Made by a program: the position numbers and the translations under genes. 64,000 nucleotides of DNA. Source: Valencia hispanica (lineage: Eukaryota; Chordata; Actinopteri; Cyprinodontiformes; Valenciidae). The stretch is from positions 30,586,235 to 30,650,234 of the forward strand of contig OY747712.1 in assembly GCA_963556495.2 (NCBI GenBank), written 5' to 3'. The notes below the pieces were generated by a model, which saw only the letters and a list, made by a program, of their open reading frames with translations, did no database searches and was not told the origin of the DNA. The stretch's first letter is position 1. The number at the start of each line of letters is the position of its first letter. Positions 26,301-36,500 of this stretch are shown here, one piece after another.

Positions 26301-29300
26301 GAATGGGTTCAGAGTCACCTGGTGACATTGTAATGTAAAGCTGAGTGTCATCCGCGTAGTTACATCAGTTTTAGTTTCACAAGACCTCAAGACATGACTC
26401 TAAGAAATCTTACCTTAATTGTACCTTCACAAACTGGAATTTTGAATGTTTAGATTGTTTTTTGAGAGATGGCTTCTTCCTTGTTGAATAATCTTTTATA
26501 GTAGCTCATGTCAGCACAGGGCTAATTGCACCAATGATAATACCTTTCTTTGAATACCGTCAGGTACCATCTGTCAAGTCTTTCGCTTTTGATTTTGCGA
26601 TAAAATGCTGATTTTGCACCAAAAAACATGCTTTGTGGGACACTGATTCCAACTCCTTCCTGAGCTGAACAATCACTGGATATTTCAATGGTATTTATAC
26701 TTACCAATAAATGTTTTAAAAGATTAACGTAGCACCTTCAGACATCTGGATATTGTATGCAAGGAGGAACCAGAATTGCGGAGATCCACAATTCTCTCAA
26801 TGATATCTTGCCGGATTTTCCCATCATGTCATACACAGTATGTTCAGTCGGCATTCTTCTTATATTTCTGACTAGGGATCAGATCTGATTTCCAGGTACA
26901 AATAAGATCCATCATTATTTACACTTATCTTTTCTTGCTCACAGTTAAATTTGATGGTACCATAGATACAACTACTGCTTGCTATAGAGCGCTCACTACA
27001 ACTACAAAGTCAGATTACTTGATCACACATTTACTCTCAACACTGGATTCTTAAAAACCATATGTAAAACAGGCCATTTAATATAAAAAAGCTATGCATA
27101 GCCGATTCGGAGTTTGAAAACATATTTCAGAATACTTACACTAGACACTGAGTTGTTCCTACCTGATACATTTTGATCAATTCCAAATGTGTTTCTCTGA
27201 GCACGAAGGACAATTCTGAAAATTATAAAAAAAGATATGACCGTTTTGAAACTGTACTGTGCTGAAACTAACATGTTGCAAAACTCCTTTAATATCAGCT
27301 GATTCTGTGCATACATCGGTTTTGGAACATGTGAAAATGATGGTTAACTAAAGCAAAATTTGAGCTTTTGCTTATGAACCTGAATTTGACACTTTTGAGT
27401 GAATCCCCCTTTCCTTTGTGTTAGAGAAAAGAGTGATAACAGACTGCACAATTGCCATCATGAATGATGGTTTGTATAATAGCACATGTCGTCTTCAACT
27501 TGCATTCTTGAGAAATTTATTTAAGAAACATGCAGCACTGTGTGAAATTTGAGAGTTATCTATTATTTCTTTATCTTTTACTTTTATGAAACCAGACTTT
27601 TTTGTAGTATAATAAAGTATTGTTGACCAGTATTTGTTTAAGCTTTCTCAAGATCTGTCACTTTTTGTCCTGGTCCTTTTTTTTTTATTCGGACACTGTG
27701 CTCTCACCTCTTAATCATTCAGGTCTAAACCTAACCTAACTTAGTTTTAGGTTATGTTAGGTTATGTATACATAGCACACAATTTGGCAATTAACAGATA
27801 TTAAATTGGACATCTTCTTTATTTTATCATTAGCAGTGTGTCACAGAGTATTAAAATTTCACATATTACTTTGGTTTTATTTCAGGTGAAAAGTATGAGT
27901 TAAAGGATCCATATGAAATTTCTTATAGTTTTAATCCATCCACATTTTGAAAAAATATACCTTCTACTGTGCTTTTTTTTTATTATTATTTATTTATTTT
28001 ATTTTATTGCTGTGTAAATACAGGATTGCTTCTTTTGCTCTGTTTTGTGCTATCATCAACAATCCCAGCACTGTTCTGTTGTTTCTGGCAAACAGAACAA
28101 GCCCTTTAGGTATCCCAGAATTATTTTTGCTTGCAAATGAGCTGGGATCAACACATATGGCAGGCTAGGTTCAGCTAAAATATTTTAAGAAATTAATGTA
28201 GCTGAAATTAATGAAGGCTCTATTTAAATTTTATTTGACCCAACTTTTGTTTTTTAACATTTCTCTTTGTTGTTGTTAGTGTAATGAGGAAATTGTCATG
28301 GATTAAGCTTGCATAAATTTACATAAAGTTCATAATTCTGGAACAATTGTACAAAAAAACTCTGAAAATTGGAGCTGGTCATATGTCTAAAACGGAGGCA
28401 TATCTAGATTAGTTTGGGAAAAAAGGCATGTTCCTGTTTAACTTGGGAATCGGGGATATGCATAACTTATGCTCCTACTGAATGCTTTTTACTTCACGTT
28501 GTCTTTCCAACCCATAATCCTTCTTAACATATTTAATCAGTTTTCTCACCTCAGGTTTAAAGGGTTCCCTCCAGAGGATGCAACTCGAATATGTGGATGT
28601 GGTCTTTGCCAACAGGACAGACAGCAACACTCCTATGGAGGGTAAGTGATTTTTGATCAGACCTCTGGAGACTATTGAAGGACTGGGGGCATAGCATGAG
28701 ATGTTCTGTAACATGAGAAGGTGAGAAAATACTGTTGAGGCCACTGGCTTTGCAGGGCTGATGACTGTTCAGTCAAGTAGAACTGAATTCCTCTGACCCA
28801 CACAGACATAAGTTAATAAGATAATCTTGCCTCATTTCTTGTCCTCTTGTCCTCTATTTTAGTCTCTCATTCTCCCTTTATTTCTCTTGTTTCTCTGTGG
28901 GATTGCTATCTTCCACATAGTCTCTGAGCTGCCCCACTCCCAGCCCTCCCTGTTCGTCAGAAGCAGGATTATATGCCTCCTTCGGGAGCGGCTGGTATAT
29001 TTTTGGGTTGGTCTCTCTTGGGCCCCGCTGGGCACTTGTACATGATTTCTACTTTTCGAACTCTCAGTGATGCTTTCCCTTACATCCACCATATGTTACC
29101 ATTCATTTCTTACAGACATTTCCAAAGTTTTCCTCAATTACTTCTCTTCTTATGAGGCAAGATACTTAAGATGATTTTTTGTCTCTTCACACAAAACCTT
29201 CTCCAGAGGTGGTATCTGCCTGAAGGCATGGTGTCTGATTGATCTCCTAAAAATATTTTCTATGCACTCCTCATTTCCTTCCCCTTTGTTGCCTCCCTTG

Positions 29301-30528
29301 ACAACCAGTTGACAGTGGGAGGCCAGTCTGTCACACTCATTGTTCCAGAGGCCCGGCTGTCATTATTAGCTGTGATAACTGGCAGGTAAACCCCACAGTC
29401 TCACCCATCAAATCCGATTGGGCCCTTCAGATGGTTTCACTCCTTGATTTACAATTGATGTCACAAAATTTCATTGTCAAGCTGACTGATTCCGAGTCAG
29501 ACAATAAGTCAGGAAAGTTGTTAGATGGGTGACATCTGATCATTACAGTGATATTATAAAGTTAAACAACTTGGGTCAATTGGGTTAATTGTGAGGAAGA
29601 TTATAATATATAAAAAACAAAATGTTAAAGGTTTGTAATTTTGTTTAACACAGCTCAATATTTAAGGAAAGTGAGCAAATCTTATCTTAAAAATTATAGT
29701 TGCAATAAGCCAGGTGCTTTAAATAAATAAAAAACCTAGTGTTAGAGAAATTCCTTTAACCTTATCCCAACAATCACCAGGGAAAGACTCCTCTAAAGAG
29801 TAACATTGTGCTTGAAAATTAAAGTTAAAGAAGTTTACGATTATTTAAAAAACTGGAAAGTTTAAATAAACTTCCTAGATAAATGAGATCACAAAATACA
29901 AAAACCGAAACCATTGTTTGACAACTGAAGCCCTGTATACCAAAACCAGTAATTGGTACTTTTCCTTCTTCCTTTTTACTTTTTCACATAGAGGTATTTA
30001 CTCTTAACAAATGAAAACATTGTTTGAAAACATATATTTTATTCACATGGATCATTTTTCTCTGACATTTAAATTAGTTGAATAGATTCTTCTTCTTTTT
30101 AAACTGGCACAGCTTAGGTTCAAAACAAACATTTTGGTTAATCAATGATATTATTTTAAAGAACATAACTTAGTTTATGAAAAGAGCTCCCTAACTCCTA
30201 ATTGCTGTGTTTTAGTCAGTTCCTAATGGTAATAAAACTTGTTACAATTTATCTCTAACAAAGTGGTATTACTGGAGAATGGTTACACTTTTACTTTTGA
30301 TTTTATTTGCGTAACTTTTTAACCTAACATGAGCGTTTCATGTAATTGGTCTTTCTAAATTGCCCTTAGGTATGAGTGTGTGCAAGCATGGTTGTTTGTC
30401 CTGTGTTTCTCTGTGTTGCCCTGTGATGGACTGGGGACCTGACCAGGGTTTACCCCGCCCCTCACCCAATGAATGCTGGAGATAGGCAGCAGCCACCCGC
30501 AACCCTGCAGAGGATGGATGGATGGATG

Positions 30529-30576
<48 letters not shown>

Positions 30577-33500
30577 CAGTAACATGGTAAAACTAATTTA
30601 TTATAACATATTCAAGGTGTTCCTCACACTCAAATGCCTTTTGGACATCTGGTAATTTTTATTTTGTTTTGCTCTTTACAAGAAATAAGGTTTGCCTCAG
30701 TTTCTGCATACTGTTGCATAATTACAGAATTAAATAAAGATGCTGAAACTAGTGACATAAATCATTGAGTGGAAAATGATTTTAACTTGATTTTGGCTTC
30801 TTGTAGACACTCTAAGATTAATGACATGCATCAATTCTGTAATGTACCCTGAGTACTTTCCACTGGTTGCTCTTTACTCCTGGGACATATGCAGCATGGT
30901 GAACTTATTATTCACATCTTGGAGAGGGTGTTTTACACAAAGGAATCCATATAAACTGACTTAACAACATCAGTTATTGGATAAAGTGTGGTTGCATTTT
31001 AAAAAGGAAATCTATTTTTTAAATAACAGGTGCTTATGTCTGCATGTGTTTTTTGTTTTTTTTTACCCTAACTACATATAACCTTGTGTGAGACAATTTG
31101 TGTTCCCTTGGGGACAAAAAGTGAGGTCATGGCAGCATAGTCTGTCTTTGTTACCATCACTGCTTCTTTTATCCCATGGCCTCATTCTTCTTTGACTCTT
31201 GCCAACCCTCTGATATTCTTGACCGGATTTGTGGGTTGTTATTTTTTTACTTAGCACCATTCATCGTAAGACTCTGACGGCTATTTATTTTCTTATTATT
31301 ATTGTTGTACCTGTCAGTTACAAAGCTGGTGCTACATAGATGGTTTTCCCCCCAGGTGAAATTTCATTGAACCTGCCATCAAATTGTGTCATTTATAAGA
31401 ATTGTCATACAGCATACACAATGAGATTTCTGCCTCCTGGAGCAGAAAGCATGTCAATGTATTGTATTAAAAGGTACACCAAAGCCTGATAACCAAATAA
31501 CTCAAGGCTCTGAAATGTGTTGCAAACCAGTCTCTGCATCTGCTTTTAGATTTTTTTTAAATGGCACAAAAGCTACAGAAAGGCATAAACGTTCCATCAA
31601 TAAAATCATTTTATGACAATACCAACACGCTAGCACACTTTTCAGGAGAATATATTCAACACCTGCCTTCTTTTTCATCAAATCCTTCTTTCCCATACCC
31701 ATAAAGCTTGGATGTCACCTTCCAAGGCTTTGAAAATCTCTCGTGATGTAGCATATTGATGACCACCCTGTCTGTGTGTATGCAGGAAGAATATAAATAA
31801 AGCTAAAAGCAGAAACATATCCAGAACAAATCTGACAATGACACATTGACATCCACAGAGACACCTATCCAGACATGTACAGCTATTAGTGTGTGTTGAG
31901 GGCTTTCTCACACTTTTATTGCTGCACTGTTCATAAGGGGCACTGTCATACCTGCTGGCTGGAGCGCGCCAAATGTTCCAGACTCTGTGGCATACTGCTG
32001 CTGTGAGAAGGCTCAAGGACAGGCAGACACTGGCTAACAGCCAAACAATTTTCTGTTTCGTGCATACCAATAAAGAAGATTCTGGAGGAGCAAGCAGGTG
32101 GAATTTGTTGCTTTAATAAACAGAGTTTCATTTCTGTATCTCCTGTTGCAATCTTCATTAATGCAAATAAAATTTCTTTTTTTATTCAGTTTTGGTAAAG
32201 CTGACAAGATATGCTGGAAATCTTAGCTCATCTTTTCACGCTAAAGAGTACTAGGTTAGCGATGTGTTTCTTTCTAATCTGGGATTGGACTGTCTGACTT
32301 TCCAGTCCAAAGAACTAACAACAACTTTAAAAATTGAACTTTTGACTGGGAAAGTCGGAGCTCACCAGGAAAACCCATGCATTCTGTATCTAATAGGTCT
32401 CTCAATGCCAGCCTACTATCACCTGAAGAACATTTCTAGGATTAATGGACTAATGTTACAACAGGAACTCAAAAAACTCACCCATGCATTTATCTTTAGT
32501 CAGATTGATTACTCCAATAGTCTCCTCACAGGTCTGCCTAAAAAGTCAGACAGATGCAGCTGATCCAGAACGCTGCTGCTCGTGTCCTCACTAGAACCAG
32601 GAAAGTAGAGCACATCACCCCAATTCTAAAGTCCTTGCACTGGCTCTGGCCCTGTAGCTCAGAGAATAGACTTCAAAATATTTTACTAGTTAATAAATCA
32701 TTGAATGGCTTAGCACCAAAGTATGTTGAACATCTGTTGTCATTATGCCAACCCCCCAGACCACTCAGGTCGTCTAACTCTAGTCTATTCAGCATCCCTA
32801 GAATAGGAACCAGAGAAGCAGTTTTCAGTTTATATGCTCCTCTTATCTGGAACAAACTTCTGGACCACTGCAAGACTGCTGAAACACGGAGTTCCTTTAA
32901 ATCAAGGTTAAAAATCGTCTGTTTAGAGCTGCTTTTGATTAATTGATAAATAAAAGCTGAAATGTCATAGCTGTAGTATGTTTTAATGTTCTTTATGTTT
33001 CTGATGAGGTTTTATTTTCATTATTGTTTTATTTCTGCTTTTATTTTATCCCCTATTCACCCAAAGCACCTTGTTACTGAAAGTTTGCTATACAAATAAA
33101 TTTGCTTTGCCTTGCCTAATATGGCTTTGTGCATATAGAATGTGTGCTACAGTTTTAACTCTTAAAAAATACTGCTGTCATTCAAATTATTTTACTTTTT
33201 AAGTCTCTAAACAAGTGGGAAATTTTGAAAAACTTGCCAGTGTCACACAAGATGTAGTTTATTGTGACTGAAAGCTAAAAACTGCTCTCTTTCTAATATT
33301 TTATGTCATAGTTGTTAAGAGTGTGTGCAATTTAGTTCATTTGCCCAATTACATTTGTTACTGTATAGTTGAAACCCTTACTCATAAAGCACAACCTGGA
33401 TTGATTATTTTTGCTTTGATAATATTCAGATTCTGTTCAAACACATCAGCTGACAAAACTGTTACCCAGGTAACTTAAATACCATATCTGTGCTGTTATT

Positions 33501-36500
33501 CTGTTTATTCTTAACTGTGATAGTCAGAGAGCAAAGATAGAAGTGACCTCATTAAACTGTGACTTCATTCATCTGTTTGTCTCTGCTGTGCCTGCAAACC
33601 ATCACCCCCTGCCTGCATCAGATTACACAGTAACGCGGTACCAACAGAATGAACATGCAGTTTAGGTTAAGGCCTAAGCCTTTGGTTTATATTGTTATGT
33701 GAGGGATGAGGCAAAGATAATTAGTAACAGGTCCCCTAAGAGATAGAAACTTTACAAACCGTATTTGCTACGGTTCTTTTTGGATACCCTTTTTTATCTT
33801 TCCTTGCATCCCTCCAAGTCCCTCCACTTTGGAGCAGATCCTCTACCCTCCTACTTGCTTCGCCCACGCATGTACACTTTCTCTCTGTCTCTCACGGAGG
33901 CACAGTTTGATTCAAAGAAAGATCTGGTAATGAGAGGAACTCATTCAAACTTTTTTCTAGCTCTTCTGTGTATTCAAATCTCTGTCTAATTCTCACCCTA
34001 TCAACTTCACACTCTTACATCCACCATTTGCATTGTGCAAATGGAACAGAAGTCTCATTAACTGCATGTAAATTGAATATTACACATTCTGAAATTAGTA
34101 ACGCATAATTTGTGTGTAGTAAGACATTCATGCAATGTAACAGCAGAGGGTTTTCTGATTTAAAAACTCTTTTGGAAGTTTTTTACAAATGATTTCATAA
34201 ATGAAACTGTTTTGCTTAGCATTGAAATCACCGAACTACGGTGGCCGGGAAGTGGAAAACAAAATTACAATAACCTGAAACACTTTTACATTTTTACTGA
34301 AGCACATTTACAAGTTTACAGAAACACATTTACAAGTTTACCGAAACACTTTTACAAATTTACCAAAACACATTTACAATCTTACCGAAACACATTTACA
34401 AGTTTACTAAAACACATTTACAATCTTACCGTAAGATTGTAAATGTGTTTTAGTAAACTTGTAAATGTGTTTCGGTAAACTTGTAAATGTGTTTCGGTAA
34501 ACTTGTAAATGTGTTTCGGTAAAAATGTAAAAGTGTTTCAGGTTAATATAATTTTGTTTTGCGCTTCCCGGCCACCGTACCGAACAGAGCATTTCTGCTG
34601 TTTTCTGTGAAATAATCACACATCCCCTGAAGGGCATAGCTGACTTCTGCCCCTTCAGTTTCACCTTGCTGTTATATTTGCACTGCACAAGCAGCATTTT
34701 GTCAAAGCAATTTCTTTTATTTAGGGCCCCACAGCATTTCCATATATTAAGTAATGTGACCCCTGCCAGCTTTAGTAAAATACAAATTGTAACTATACTT
34801 AAAAATGTTTAAGCCCTGCGAATGAATTATTATTCTTTATTTTATAATCTCTTCTAGCCTTTAATGGGGACATGATCTAATGCTTAAATACAAACGATGT
34901 ACTCATTTGGTGTTCCATATTTTTGTTTTTATAGAAATTGTGAGAGCTATGACCCATGTGATCAACCAAGGGATGGCCATGTACTGGGGAACATCTCGTT
35001 GGTCTGCCATGGAGATCATGGTAAGTCATTGCAAAAGATATTACACAACATGGAAAGTTAGATAATATTCTGATACTGGCAAATGCAATGATACTCATTA
35101 CTTTTTTTATCCATAATGTGGTCATGTATGATGATACCAATGCCTCGTTCTCTCTTGTTCAGAACTAAAGACATTTCACATGTATTAAACAGTATATTAT
35201 AATAAATAAATAAAAAGATTGAATCCAATAAATTCAAACAGCAAAAAAGCTAATGTGCTTAAAGTGTAGCTCTGGGAATAGATAAAAATTGTGAAACATA
35301 AACATTGCATTTCGTATTATGTCTTGAATTTACTTTTTCCCATTTAATTAGGAAGCATATTCTGTGGCCAGACAGTTTAATCTTATTCCGCCAGTGTGCG
35401 AACAGGCCGAGTATCATTTCTTCCAGCGGGACAAGGTGGAAACTCAGCTTCCTGAGCTTTACCACAAAATAGGTAAGTTTAGTGACTTTCCACTTATCAA
35501 GGTTTTCAGTGATTGTTGTCCCAAATAGTCATCATCCCACATGTCTCTGTTCTTCCATAGGTGTAGGTGTGGTGTCTTGGTCTCCTTTGGCCTGTGGGAT
35601 TATTACCGGAAAGTATGAAAATGGCATCCCAGAATCCTCCAGAGCAGCAATGAAGGTAGAGATGTCATTTTTAGGGGTCAGTTTTCAGTGGTTTATACTG
35701 TAATAGGTTAAAAAGTACAGTACAGTTTAAAAAATGTTTATCATTGTTTCACTACTTCTCATTTTGCCAAGTTACACAAGCTTTCAAGTATTTTATTGGG
35801 ACTTTATGTGAAAACAGAACACACATTTTTTCATAATTGGGAAGAAAAAACAATATTTCATTCATAAAATGTATTACAAATACTGTAAAAATCTAACGCT
35901 AATGGAGCATTTTCCAATCCAAAAATGAGAAGTACTTCACAAATGCAATGATATAAAGATATGGTTGTCAGGGCAAAGAGAACATTAATTAGAGAACCAA
36001 TGAAGAGGTCCCTGATAACTTCAGAGGGGATGCAGAGATTCATAGCTCAAAAGATTGCCGTCCTTCCATATAAATCTGGACTTTATGGAAGATTGACCAT
36101 AAAAAAGTCATTTTGAAAGAAAAAACACCATGTGGGGGACTCAGCAAACATCCAGAATAAACTGCTTGTGTTAGACAAGATCATAATTGAACTTGCTAAA
36201 CGTTGCTGAAGGATGGCTCATTTGCTACACAAATCAGTGCCTTGAGCAATTTGGTTATCAGGCCCTTGGTGTACCTATTAATACAATAAATTGACATGCT
36301 TTCTACGCCAGAAGGCAAAAATCTCATTGTGTATGCTGTTTGACTTATAAATGACACAATTTGATGGCATGTTGGATGAAATTCCACCTTGGGGGAAAAC
36401 CATCTATGCAGCAGCAACTTTGTAACTGACAGATGCAAACATAAAATGAAGAAATGAAACAGTAGTCAGAGTTGGACAGGAAAATGAATCAGGGTGTATG

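Larger units (their letters stand above)
28642..34934. other. kcnab1 intron 8
   Basis: At 6.3 kb the largest intron after exon 7's. It holds a SINE half (30340-30530), an (AAT)n tract, one member of an inverted repeat pair (31311-31515), an L2-type LINE fragment (32378-33118) and a palindromic MITE (34237-34579). No gene is supported between them. Confidence 0.7.

Noticed and set aside
27721..27775. CCTAACCTAAC / GTTATGTTAGGTTA, telomere-like pentamer text
   Set aside because: Only about two units in an imperfect palindrome; vertebrate telomeres are TTAGGG.
34212..34697. Repetitive 76- and 96-codon frames on opposite strands
   Set aside because: Both arise from the 22-bp units of the palindromic MITE.
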